Shown here one piece after another: positions 56,342 to 64,000 of a stretch of 64,000 nucleotides of DNA; the first letter of the stretch is position 1; every line of letters starts with the position of its first letter. Below the pieces are notes generated by a model that was not told the origin of the DNA, searched no databases, and saw only the letters and a list, made by a program, of their open reading frames with translations. Origin of the DNA: Corynebacterium simulans (GTDB lineage: Bacteria > Actinomycetota > Actinomycetes > Mycobacteriales > Mycobacteriaceae); NCBI RefSeq assembly GCF_001586215.1, contig NZ_CP014634.1:1736001-1800000 (forward strand). Direction: 5' to 3'. Both the position numbers and the translations under genes were made by a program.

Positions 56342-57478
56342 GTGAACATTTCGGAAGAATCCTTCACCCGTTCGGCTGGGCCCACCTTGGGCGTTGAATG
56401 GGAAGTAGCCCTCGTCGATCCGCTCTCTTGGGATCTGGTCCCACGCGGCGCCGAGCTGATTGACCGCGTGCAGGCGGCCACGCCCGAAGTCCAGCTGGAG
56501 AAGGAATTCCTCCAAAACACCGTGGAACTGGTCACCGGAATTTGTCACACGGTGCCGGAAGCAATCACGGATTTGTCGCACAAGCTAGAGCATGTGCGTG
56601 CCGCCGCCCAGGAAATGGGCGTGGCCCTGTGGGCCTCCGGCGGACACCCTTTCACGGACTACCGCGAGAACCCTGTCTCGGATAAGGCAAGCTACTCCGA
56701 GATCATCAACCGCACCCAGTATTGGGGCAAGCAGATGCTGCTGTGGGGAACCCACGTGCACGTGGGTATCCGCCACGAAGACCGCGTGTGGCCCATCATC
56801 AATGCGCTGATGACCAAGTATCCGCACCTGCTTGCAATCTCTGCCTGCTCGCCAGGCTGGGAGGGCATGGACACTGGTTATGCTTCCAACCGCACCATGC
56901 TCTATCAGCAGCTGCCCACCGCCGGCATGCCTTATCAGTTTGCGGATTGGCGCGAGTGGCAGGACTATATGCGGGATCAAGCCATCTCTGGCGTTATCAA
57001 CCACACCGGCTCGATGCACTTCGATATTCGCCCGGCGGCAAAGTGGGGCACCATCGAGGTGCGTATCTCGGATGCCTCTTCTAATCTCCGCGAGCTTTCG
57101 GCCATCGTCGCGCTCACGCATTGCTTGGTGGTCCACTATGACCGCATGCTTGATACAGATCAGGAGCTGCCCACGCTGCAGCCGTGGCACGTGGCTGAGA
57201 ATAAGTGGCGCGCCGCCCGCTATGGCATGGACGCCTTGGTGATTACCTCTCGCGCCACGGATGAGCGCTGGGTCAAAGACGAGTTGGTTGACTTGGTCGA
57301 GGAGCTAACGCCTCTGGCCCGCGAGCTGGGCTGCGAGGCCGAGCTGCAGCTCATCCACGAAATCATCGAGCGCGGGGCCGGCTATGAACGCCAGCGCCGC
57401 CTCTACGAGGAGACCGGCAGCTGGCAGAAGGTCGTGGAGGCCACGAGTAAGGAGATGGATAGCCTCCGTCCGCTCTAG
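56342..57478 (+). CDS. Glutamate-cysteine ligase family 2 (YbdK-like carboxylate-amine ligase)
   Basis: This 378-residue protein belongs to the GCS2 family: [19 protein letters not shown] near the start, [25 protein letters not shown] (conserved His-Val-His) and [20 protein letters not shown]. In E. coli YbdK has weak gamma-glutamylcysteine synthesis; in corynebacteria the physiological product is uncertain because mycothiol, not glutathione, is the main thiol. GTG 56342 is supported by TAGACT (56329-56334) ending 7 nt upstream, a leaderless-type start. It is alone and convergent with the GT87 gene (17 bp). Confidence 0.88.
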   Translation: MNISEESFTRSAGPTLGVEWEVALVDPLSWDLVPRGAELIDRVQAATPEVQLEKEFLQNTVELVTGICHTVPEAITDLSHKLEHVRAAAQEMGVALWASGGHPFTDYRENPVSDKASYSEIINRTQYWGKQMLLWGTHVHVGIRHEDRVWPIINALMTKYPHLLAISACSPGWEGMDTGYASNRTMLYQQLPTAGMPYQFADWREWQDYMRDQAISGVINHTGSMHFDIRPAAKWGTIEVRISDASSNLRELSAIVALTHCLVVHYDRMLDTDQELPTLQPWHVAENKWRAARYGMDALVITSRATDERWVKDELVDLVEELTPLARELGCEAELQLIHEIIERGAGYERQRRLYEETGSWQKVVEATSKEMDSLRPL

Positions 57479-57495
57479 GCCCCTTAAGGCTCGGC

Positions 57496-58782
57496 CTACT
57501 TGCGCACTACCGGAATGCGCACGTCGGTGGGGTAGTCCGCCACTTTACTATGGCGTGCGGCATGCTTGCCGGATGGCTTGCCGTGCGGGAAGCACCCCCA
57601 AATGCCATAAACCGCGATGTAGAGGAAGCAGGCAAAAGGCCACAGCAACCATGCCCACGGATGCAAGTTCTCCATGGCCTCTAGGCCATGGGAGGACATC
57701 AAGCGCCACACCGGTGGGGAGACGAAGGGCAGCTCCACGAGCAGCAACGCCACGAAGGATGCCAGGCCCGCCAGCTGCGCGCCCCAGAAGGAGGGCAGAC
57801 GCTTGCCGACGGCCTCATTGACCGCGAGCATCACCCATACGCCGAGCGGTACTACCCAGACGAAGTGGTGGTACCAGGAAAAAGGCGAGACCAAGCAGGT
57901 GGCCAAGCCCGCCAGCGCCAGCGCGGCGGAGGAATTCTTATTGATCCACGCGGTGCGCAGCGCCAGCATGGTCACCATCACCACGATGACCACAGCCAGG
58001 ACCCACAGTGCGGTGTTCTCTTCGCCGTTGAGACGCGCGATGATAGAGCGCAATGACTTCGCACCGGGGTGGTCCAGGTTGCCCACGCGATCAGAATTGA
58101 ACATCTTATCCGTCCAGAAATCCCGGGCATCGGGGATCGTCTGCACGCCCACGTAGACGGTAAAGAAGAAGGTAAACACGCAAGCGAAGGCGGACCACCA
58201 GCGCTTCTGGAATAACAAAACCAGGCCCATGAAAGCAGGCGTTAGCTTCATGCCGGCGGCAAGGCCGATGCCGATGCCAGGCAGGCGCAACTTACGCGGC
58301 AGCAGGTCGAGGGAGACCAGGAACATCAAAAGGATGTTGATCTGGCCATAGAAGAAGGTGCCGTTTACCGGATCAGTAGCCAAGCTGCTGATGAGCAGCG
58401 CGAGGCCTACGAACCAAGAGGCTGGGCCCATCTTGTAGCCACGCTCGCGGATGACCAGCATGATAACGGCGAAAAGAGCGATGCCCGTGATCCACTGCCA
58501 GGTCACCATCAGGCCATGGTCGGAAAAACCAGCCATCCACTCGAAGAACCAGCCTGCGAACGGCGGGTAGGTGAAAGGAAAGTTGTGGATATACGGGGCG
58601 TCGTAAAGATCGCCGCCCGCCTTCACGTCGGCGCCGGCGAGCTGGTAGATCTTCAGATCGAAGGGAATCCTGCCAAAGAAGGCGCGCCCGCGCTCATCCG
58701 AGACGTTGAAGCGGTAAATCACGAAGGCGGCGAAGGCCGTCAGGGCAGTAGCCAACGTGGGCAAGCCGTAGAGCTTTTTCAC
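57496..58782 (-). CDS. GT87-type (DUF2029) membrane glycosyltransferase
   Basis: This 428-residue protein has about ten membrane segments. An early loop holds an acidic motif typical of polyprenyl-phosphate-dependent GT-C enzymes (LPTLATALTAFAAFVIYRFN, then IPFDLKIYQLAGADVKAGGD with the D pair; the loop ends at HNFPFTYPPFAGWFFEW). GT87 includes the mannosyltransferases that extend PIM and lipomannan in this order, so transfer of mannose to an envelope glycolipid is the likely role. The start is GTG 58782. It follows mrpG by 19 nt on the same strand and may be co-transcribed with the antiporter operon. Confidence 0.8.
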   Translation of the reverse strand: MKKLYGLPTLATALTAFAAFVIYRFNVSDERGRAFFGRIPFDLKIYQLAGADVKAGGDLYDAPYIHNFPFTYPPFAGWFFEWMAGFSDHGLMVTWQWITGIALFAVIMLVIRERGYKMGPASWFVGLALLISSLATDPVNGTFFYGQINILLMFLVSLDLLPRKLRLPGIGIGLAAGMKLTPAFMGLVLLFQKRWWSAFACVFTFFFTVYVGVQTIPDARDFWTDKMFNSDRVGNLDHPGAKSLRSIIARLNGEENTALWVLAVVIVVMVTMLALRTAWINKNSSAALALAGLATCLVSPFSWYHHFVWVVPLGVWVMLAVNEAVGKRLPSFWGAQLAGLASFVALLLVELPFVSPPVWRLMSSHGLEAMENLHPWAWLLWPFACFLYIAVYGIWGCFPHGKPSGKHAARHSKVADYPTDVRIPVVRK

Positions 58783-58801
58783 CTGCTGTTCCCTTCAAAG
58801 G

Positions 58802-59182
58802 TTATTTCTTACGCAAAGAACGGGTTGCTGGTTTGTCGTTTCGGGACATCAGTTCCGGCGACCCGTAGAGACCCTCGCGGCGAGCGATACGAGAAGTGCG
58901 CTGCGCCGTAACGGGACTCGTAATCATGGCAAACAGTACCAGCAACAACAGGATTCCCAGATCACCACGCTCTGCTGGGCCGAAGGAATCTGCGCCGGTG
59001 ACGCGGAAGAATGCGCCCAGGATGCTCAAAATGAGACCGGTCGTCTGCGGCTTAGAAACGGCATGCACGCGCGACATGGTGTCAGGAAAGCGCGCGACGC
59101 CGATCGCGGCAGCCAGCACCAAAAGCGCACCGGCGAGGATCAAGATGATCGAGATGATGTCGGCGAAAAGGTGGTAACTCAC
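58802..59182 (-). CDS. mrpG: Mrp antiporter subunit G
   Basis: This 126-residue protein has three membrane segments (IISIILILAGALLVLAAAIG, then TTGLILSILGAFFRV and LGILLLLVLFAMITSPV) and the MnhG signature GVARFPDTMSRVHAVSKPQT. It is a small subunit of the Mrp Na+(K+)/H+ antiporter. GTG 59182 is chosen because it overlaps the mrpF stop (GTGA), as in other coupled subunits; a longer upstream frame is in the mrpF coding region. The charged C-terminal tail is ~35 residues. Confidence 0.92.
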   Translation of the reverse strand: MSYHLFADIISIILILAGALLVLAAAIGVARFPDTMSRVHAVSKPQTTGLILSILGAFFRVTGADSFGPAERGDLGILLLLVLFAMITSPVTAQRTSRIARREGLYGSPELMSRNDKPATRSLRKK

Positions 59183-59454
59183 TTGGCATCCCTCTTTCGG
59201 AATCTGGTGACAGACACGGTGGAGATAAATCCTAAAAGGGCCACGACCAGCATCGCGGAGACCACCGAGGTGTTCAGAGTCCAACAAATGTAGGTGGCCA
59301 TCGCGCATTGAAACATGGCTACGAGCCCGTCCATGCCCACCAGGCGGTCCAGCGAATTGGGGCCAGTGATAATCCGCCAGGTGGTAATCAGGAAGGCCAC
59401 GACCAAGATGCCGGCGGCCACGCCCAGAAGAATGTCATAAAGCTGGGGATCCAT
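59179..59454 (-). CDS. mrpF: Mrp antiporter subunit F
   Basis: This 91-residue protein has three membrane segments: LGVAAGILVVAFLITTWRII, then LVAMFQCAMATYICWTLN and ISAMLVVALLGF-type end. The motif GPNSLDRLVGMDGLVAM is typical of MnhF. It overlaps mrpE by one base at its start (ATG at 59454) and mrpG by 4 nt at its end, so the operon is tightly packed. Confidence 0.92.
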   Translation of the reverse strand: MDPQLYDILLGVAAGILVVAFLITTWRIITGPNSLDRLVGMDGLVAMFQCAMATYICWTLNTSVVSAMLVVALLGFISTVSVTRFRKRDAK

Positions 59455-59972
59455 TAGGGGTGGCTCCTTTCAAAAATCTCAATCATGCTTGCTTCGAGCC
59501 CCGCGACGTTCGCGATTTCGCGCTCTATAGCGGCTTCCGACGCCGCGTCCAGGATGTGGATGGTCAGCATGCGGTTGGCGATGTCGATATCGGTCACCGT
59601 GCCGCCTGGCTGCAGGTTGTACAGGCAAACCGCCAGTGACAAGACGAACTCGCTGTCTAGGCGCATCGGCAGCTCGAGGATGGCCGTCTTCGGCGGGTCC
59701 TGCGGGCGCACCGCCAGCCAGGCCACCTTGAACGAGGCGTGGAATAGGTCGATGGTCCAGCCCACCATGAATAAGGCGAGCTTGCCCCAGGAGACCTTCA
59801 GCTCGGCAATCGGCATGGCCGGCAGTGGCAGCGCAAGCACCACGAACAGGCCCACCAATAGTCCGCCAACTAGGTTGGCTACGGTGACCGCACCCATGAG
59901 TAGGCACCACATGGCGGTGATCCACGCGATAAACCAGGGGCGGAAGCGGTGGCGGAGTCCAGCAAATTTCAT
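59454..59972 (-). CDS. mrpE: Mrp antiporter subunit E
   Basis: This 172-residue protein has two N-terminal membrane segments (FIAWITAMWCLLMGAVTV, GLLVGLFVVLALPLPAM) and a soluble C-terminal half with MRLDSEFVLSLAVCLYNLQP and GTVTDIDIANRMLTIHILDA, the conserved MnhE domain. It stabilises the antiporter. The ATG at 59972 overlaps the mrpD stop by one base. Confidence 0.92.
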   Translation of the reverse strand: MKFAGLRHRFRPWFIAWITAMWCLLMGAVTVANLVGGLLVGLFVVLALPLPAMPIAELKVSWGKLALFMVGWTIDLFHASFKVAWLAVRPQDPPKTAILELPMRLDSEFVLSLAVCLYNLQPGGTVTDIDIANRMLTIHILDAASEAAIEREIANVAGLEASMIEIFERSHP

Positions 59973-61744
59973 TACTTCGCCTCGCTTTCGGTGGGTTGTG
60001 ACTTGGGCTGCGCCTTAGGCGCCGTCTCTACTGCCGGAGCTGGGTCCTTGATGGGCGCCCGGCGGACTTCAAAAGAATCCTGCTCGTTGGTGTAGCGATC
60101 CTTCTGGTCCTTGTGCCGGGTGGGGTTATCTGCGTTATCGCCCAGGACCGCGTAGCGGTAGATGGAATCATCCTGTGCAGACTCGGCGGCGCGGCTGGTC
60201 ACGCCGGAGATCGGGCCAGCCAGGAAGGTGATGGACACCGAGGCCAGCACCAGCAGGCAGGTGGAAGCCAGCATGCCAAAGGGCACGCGGCCGACGTCTT
60301 GGCGCTCGTCGAATTCGACGACATCCGTGACGTCGGAAAGCGGCGATGGACGCGCCATCACGATGTTGCCTTCCGGGGCGTCGGCGCGGTCCCGTAGGAA
60401 GCCCTTGGACCAGACCAAAACCATGACGTAGAGGGTAAGCAGGGAGGTCACTACGGCACCGCCGATGACCACCCAGGCCTGCCAGGAACCCTCGTTGGCG
60501 CCGGCCTGCAGGAGGATGACCTTGCCCAGGAATCCGGAAAATGGCGGGATGCCACCCAGGTTCATCGCCGGAATGAAATACAAAATGGCGATGAGCGGCG
60601 CGGTATAAATCAGCGAGCCCAGGCGCCGCAGGGAAGAGGTGCCCGCCTGGCGCTCGATGAGGCCGACTACCAGGAACAGTGCGGTCTGGACCAGAATGTG
60701 GTGCACCGCGTAGAAGATGGCACCGGACAGGCCCTCGGCAGTGCCCAGCGAGACGCCGAAAATCATGTAGCCAATGTGGCTGACCAAGGTAAAAGACAAA
60801 AGTCGCTTGATATCGGACTGTGCGATGGCGCCCAAGATACCCACCAGCATCGTGGCGAGAGCAACCCACATGAGCAGCTGGTCCAGCCCGCCAGCGGTGA
60901 AGATGGAGGTGCGGGCGCGGATAATTGCGTAGACGCCGACCTTGGTGAGCAAGCCCGCGAAGACTGCCGTCACCAGCGAAGGCGCGGTGGGGTAGGAGTC
61001 CGGCAGCCACGCCTCGAGCGGGAAGACGGCGGCCTTGATACCGAAGGCGATGAGCAGGACCGAGAAAATCGCGGTGCGGGTACCGGCCGGGATTTCCTCC
61101 ATGCGCATCCCGATCTGCGCCATGTTCATGGTGCCGACCGCGGCGTAGATATAGCCCAGCGCCAGCACGAATATCAGCGAGGAAGCCATCGAGACCATCA
61201 CATAGCCCACGCCCGCGCGCACGCGCGCCGGGGAAGCGCCCAGCGTCAGCAGCACGTAGGAAGCCACGAGGAAGATCTCAAAGCCGACGTAGAGGTTGAA
61301 GAGATCGCCTGCCAAGAAGGACACGTTCACGCCCATGGTCAGCAGCATGTACGTGGGCAGGAAGACCGCCACCGGCTCGTCCTTGGAACCGTCGCGAATA
61401 CCCTGCGAGATGGCGTACCACATCACCGAAAACAGCACTACGGACGAGGTAAATAGCATCACGGCGGAAAGGCGGTCAGCCACCAGCGTGATGCCCACCG
61501 GCGCGTCCCAGCCGCCCACCTGGAGCGTTTGAATGCCGGCCGTATCGGCGATGAAGATCAGCAGTGCGTTCGCGGCGGCGAGCAACAGCAGCGAGAAGAA
61601 TGCGATCTGGCGCTGCACGCCGGTAAAGCGCGCGCACAGCATGGTCAGGGCCGCAGCCAGTGCCGGGATTATAACCGGCATGGGGATGAGGAAGCCGGTA
61701 TAGGGCAGCAGGAAGTTAACCAGCGGAAGCAGCGTCTCAGTCAT
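59972..61744 (-). CDS. mrpD: Mrp antiporter subunit D
   Basis: This 590-residue subunit is related to NADH dehydrogenase subunits ND2/ND4/ND5 and carries one of the proton channels. It has about fourteen membrane segments, with FLAGDLFNLYVGFEIFLVAS (conserved Glu) and FGIKAAVFPLEAWLPDSYPT (conserved Lys-Glu pair), plus SDIKRLLSFTLVSHIGYMIF and NLGGIPPFSGFLGKVILLQ. The C-terminal ~120 residues form a charged, Pro-rich cytoplasmic tail. ATG 61744 overlaps mrpC by 8 nt. Confidence 0.95.
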   Translation of the reverse strand: MTETLLPLVNFLLPYTGFLIPMPVIIPALAAALTMLCARFTGVQRQIAFFSLLLLAAANALLIFIADTAGIQTLQVGGWDAPVGITLVADRLSAVMLFTSSVVLFSVMWYAISQGIRDGSKDEPVAVFLPTYMLLTMGVNVSFLAGDLFNLYVGFEIFLVASYVLLTLGASPARVRAGVGYVMVSMASSLIFVLALGYIYAAVGTMNMAQIGMRMEEIPAGTRTAIFSVLLIAFGIKAAVFPLEAWLPDSYPTAPSLVTAVFAGLLTKVGVYAIIRARTSIFTAGGLDQLLMWVALATMLVGILGAIAQSDIKRLLSFTLVSHIGYMIFGVSLGTAEGLSGAIFYAVHHILVQTALFLVVGLIERQAGTSSLRRLGSLIYTAPLIAILYFIPAMNLGGIPPFSGFLGKVILLQAGANEGSWQAWVVIGGAVVTSLLTLYVMVLVWSKGFLRDRADAPEGNIVMARPSPLSDVTDVVEFDERQDVGRVPFGMLASTCLLVLASVSITFLAGPISGVTSRAAESAQDDSIYRYAVLGDNADNPTRHKDQKDRYTNEQDSFEVRRAPIKDPAPAVETAPKAQPKSQPTESEAK

Positions 61745-62237
61745 CGTTTGCCTCCTTTACTGGCTCTTCGAAAAAGTCGGGGCCAAAGGCGTCGCCCTGC
61801 TTGGTGGCGCGGCCGGTGGTTGGGTCATTGGAAGCATCGTGGTCCGGTGCCGCCGCGGCGTTGCCAGGGCGGGTGGCCATCGCTGCAATCGCGGTATCTT
61901 CCGCGTCATCCTCAATGACGTCGGCGGTGCGGTAGCGGTACTGGCGGTAGGCCAGGGTCAGGATGAAGCCGGTCAGTGCCATGGAAATGACGATGGCCGT
62001 CAGAATCATGCCTTGGGCCAAGGGATCGGCGATTTGATCGCCATACTGGGCGGTCTCGCGGCCGTCGATAGGCGGCGAACCCGCCTTGCCGCCGGCCTGC
62101 AGCATGAGCAGGTTAGCGCCGTTACCGAGCAGCAAAATGCCCAGCAGCATCTTGGTCATCGCGCGGTCCAGCATGAGGTAGACGCCGGTACCGCACAGCA
62201 CGCCCGCGGCGAGGAGAAGGAACAGGTTTGCTTCCAT
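61737..62237 (-). CDS. mrpC: Mrp antiporter subunit C
   Basis: This 166-residue subunit is related to NuoK. It has three membrane segments (LFLLLAAGVLCGTGVYLML, MLLGILLLGNGANLLML and LTAIVISMALTGFILTLAY) with the MnhC signature QAGGKAGSPPIDG between segments 2 and 3. The C-terminal ~55 residues form a charged tail. It starts at ATG 62237, 2 nt before the mrpA stop, and overlaps mrpD by 8 nt. Confidence 0.94.
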   Translation of the reverse strand: MEANLFLLLAAGVLCGTGVYLMLDRAMTKMLLGILLLGNGANLLMLQAGGKAGSPPIDGRETAQYGDQIADPLAQGMILTAIVISMALTGFILTLAYRQYRYRTADVIEDDAEDTAIAAMATRPGNAAAAPDHDASNDPTTGRATKQGDAFGPDFFEEPVKEANDD

Positions 62238-62239
62238 GT

Positions 62240-64000
62240 TTATTTCTCCTTTCCGGAGGTCATTGTTCGGCTTGCGGATTGCGCCGTGGCGCGGTTGCGC
62301 TGGCGGCGCGCGAGGGAGCGGGCGCGGTCGCGGGCGCGCTGCTTACGCATGTCCTCTTCCTCGTCGAGCTTGGCGCCCAGCGAGTTCAGGATGTAGAGCG
62401 TGAGCCCCACGACGATGAGGTAGACCCCGGCGTCGAAGACCAAGGCCGAAGGTAGTGAGACATCGCCCACCAGCGGCACCGGCAGCTTGGTGTAGCCGGT
62501 GGTCAGCGGCGGATGGCCGAAGGCAAAGGGGACTACCACCGAGGCGATCGAAATCAGCAGGCCGGTGCCCATGGTGCGCCCGCCGTCGATTGGCAGTGCC
62601 TCATCGAGCTCCGTGCGGCCGCCGGCGAGGTAGCGCAGGATGAGCGCGAGCGCGGCCACCAGGCCACCGGCGAAACCGCCGCCCGGCGCGTTGTGGCCAG
62701 AGAAGTAGAAGTAGAGCGAAAGTGCAATCATTGAGGGGAAGAGCAAGCGCGTGGTGACGTCCACCATGAGCGAACGGTTCAGCGCCTGCTCGGATTCCGC
62801 ACCGGCTGCCAGCCAGCGACGCCCGGTCACGCGCAGCGTAGGACGCCGCGAGGAGCGGGTAAAGGACTGGGTGCGGTAGATCAGCGAGGCGATGCCGGTG
62901 GCCGCGATGACCAGGACGGTGATCTCGCCGAAGGTATCCCACGCACGCAGGTCCACCAGCAGCACGTTGACGGTGTTTGCGCCGTGGCCGATTTCCTTGG
63001 CCAGCTCCGGCATGAAGGTGGAGATGGACTCGCTGCGACGGGCATTGATGGAGAACATGCCCACCAAGGTCACGCTAAGGCCAACGCCAACGGCAAGCCA
63101 GGCGCGCAGGCGCGAGACCTTGGGGTCTTGCTTCCAATCGGTGTTTGCCGGCATGCGGCGCAGCACCAGCATGAACAGCACCATGATGATGGTCTCCACG
63201 AGCAGCTGGGTTAGCGCCAAATCCGGTGCGCCGTGCAGGGCGAAGATGAAGGACAGACCATAGCCGGTCACGCCGACGATGATGACGCCGGAGAGGCGGT
63301 TATCGGTCACCGTGGCCGCAATTGCCGCGACCATGATGATGACGGCGGCGACTATCTGCCATGGGTTTTCCGCGACTTCCATGTGCACGTTGGTCAGATC
63401 GCCGCGGATCAGCATGATGACCGGCAGGATCATGAGCGTGCCGAAGATGATGGACATGTTCATCTGCAGCGAACCGCGCTGGGTGGAGGCGGTGGTGCGC
63501 AGCGAGAGGGTGCGCAACGCCTGGAGCACGGAATCGTAGGCGGCGTCGGCTGAGCCCAGCGCCGGGTACTGGAACTGCCACTTGGCCACCACATTGCGCT
63601 GCCAGTGCACGATGAATCCCACCACCACGATGAGCAGCGACAGGCCCAGCAGGATGGTGATGCCGTGCCACAGCGCTAGGTGGGTGTGCTCGTGGTGGCC
63701 GAAGAGATTGTCCAGGTGCTGGTTGATGCCGAGGGAAAGCGGGTTTGGCTGCAGGCCCAAGAAGATGGTCAGCGCGGTCAAGATTGCCGGCGGAATCCAC
63801 AGCAGCGGGGCGAGCGCATGCATGTTCTCCACGGCTTCGGAGGTGCCCAGACGCTCGCCGTCTTTATCCTTCTTTACGGCGAAGGCGCCCCACAGGAAAC
63901 GTAGCGCATAAGCCATGGTGAGCATAGAGCCCACCACGACGCCGACGAGCAGCATGTTGCGCGGCATTCCTACGAGGAGGGACTCGTGGAGGATGGCCTC
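62240..64000 (-). CDS. mrpA: Mrp antiporter subunit A with fused B domain, 5' end beyond the window
   Basis: The visible 586 codons continue past position 64000 in the same frame (EAILHESLLVG before MPRNM), so the start is outside. The visible part is the C-terminal portion of MrpA (MrpA/NuoL-like membrane region, GAPDLALTQLLVETIIMVLF) and then a fused MrpB domain (MIALSLYFYFSGHNAPGGGF, then AGGLVAALALILRYLAGG). No separate mrpB exists between it and mrpC. The antiporter exchanges Na+ or K+ for H+ in pH and salt adaptation. The stop is followed within 2 nt by mrpC. Confidence 0.94.
   Translation of the reverse strand, partial: EAILHESLLVGMPRNMLLVGVVVGSMLTMAYALRFLWGAFAVKKDKDGERLGTSEAVENMHALAPLLWIPPAILTALTIFLGLQPNPLSLGINQHLDNLFGHHEHTHLALWHGITILLGLSLLIVVVGFIVHWQRNVVAKWQFQYPALGSADAAYDSVLQALRTLSLRTTASTQRGSLQMNMSIIFGTLMILPVIMLIRGDLTNVHMEVAENPWQIVAAVIIMVAAIAATVTDNRLSGVIIVGVTGYGLSFIFALHGAPDLALTQLLVETIIMVLFMLVLRRMPANTDWKQDPKVSRLRAWLAVGVGLSVTLVGMFSINARRSESISTFMPELAKEIGHGANTVNVLLVDLRAWDTFGEITVLVIAATGIASLIYRTQSFTRSSRRPTLRVTGRRWLAAGAESEQALNRSLMVDVTTRLLFPSMIALSLYFYFSGHNAPGGGFAGGLVAALALILRYLAGGRTELDEALPIDGGRTMGTGLLISIASVVVPFAFGHPPLTTGYTKLPVPLVGDVSLPSALVFDAGVYLIVVGLTLYILNSLGAKLDEEEDMRKQRARDRARSLARRQRNRATAQSASRTMTSGKEK

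Overview
The window is a continuous stretch of actinobacterial chromosome that fits the genus Corynebacterium. Markers are the pknG-glnH-glnX cluster, a HspR-type dnaK-grpE-dnaJ-hspR operon, a large surface protein with a corynebacterial-type C-terminus instead of LPXTG, pta-ackA, and many genes whose start codon lies only 6-8 nt behind a -10 hexamer (leaderless mRNAs). Species cannot be fixed from the sequence alone. No tRNA, rRNA, CRISPR array, prophage or intact insertion sequence was seen.

Layout. 1-6.3 kb: 3' end of cysN, a nucleosidase, an AI-2E-type exporter and the fused proline catabolism enzyme putA. 6.3-11.5 kb: the chaperone operon dnaK-grpE-dnaJ-hspR behind a promoter with several HspR boxes. 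11.5-16.1 kb: an alpha/beta hydrolase with a small partner, a nitrilase, a globin-type reductase and an apparently acquired nucleotidyltransferase beside a gene remnant. 16.1-19.7 kb: clpB with the same HspR/SigH promoter logic, and a sulfurtransferase lacking its catalytic cysteine. 19.7-30.2 kb: a membrane-anchored hypothetical, pyrE, an rRNA/tRNA methyltransferase, a GH76 protein, fructose-bisphosphate aldolase, an FUSC protein, a hypothetical, gltS and purA. 30.7-34.8 kb: a 1362-residue calcium-repeat surface protein with two almost identical 324-bp repeats. 35-42.5 kb: purT, a bgl antiterminator and PTS permease with an RNA antiterminator site, and pta-ackA. 42.5-48.8 kb: a DUF559-like protein and the glnX-glnH-pknG signalling operon. 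48.8-51.1 kb: a NUDIX protein and an ABC exporter pair. 51.4-56.2 kb: def-GNAT-xthA-cls on the minus strand, with a DUF3263 protein and a LytR_C protein divergent. 56.3-64 kb: a GCS2-family ligase, a GT87 mannosyltransferase-like protein and the Mrp antiporter operon, cut by the window end.

Shared logic. dnaK and clpB carry the same arrangement of HspR inverted repeats and a SigH-like promoter with identical spacing, and HspR is encoded in the dnaK operon, so the heat-shock system looks autoregulated. GlnH, GlnX and PknG form a sensor-to-kinase chain controlling 2-oxoglutarate dehydrogenase through OdhI in related species. Between genes there is a dispersed inverted-repeat family (core AAATGGTGAGGT) in at least four loci. 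Other RNA-level structures include a hairpin over a start codon, a hairpin hiding a Shine-Dalgarno site, and a terminator encoded inside a convergent gene.
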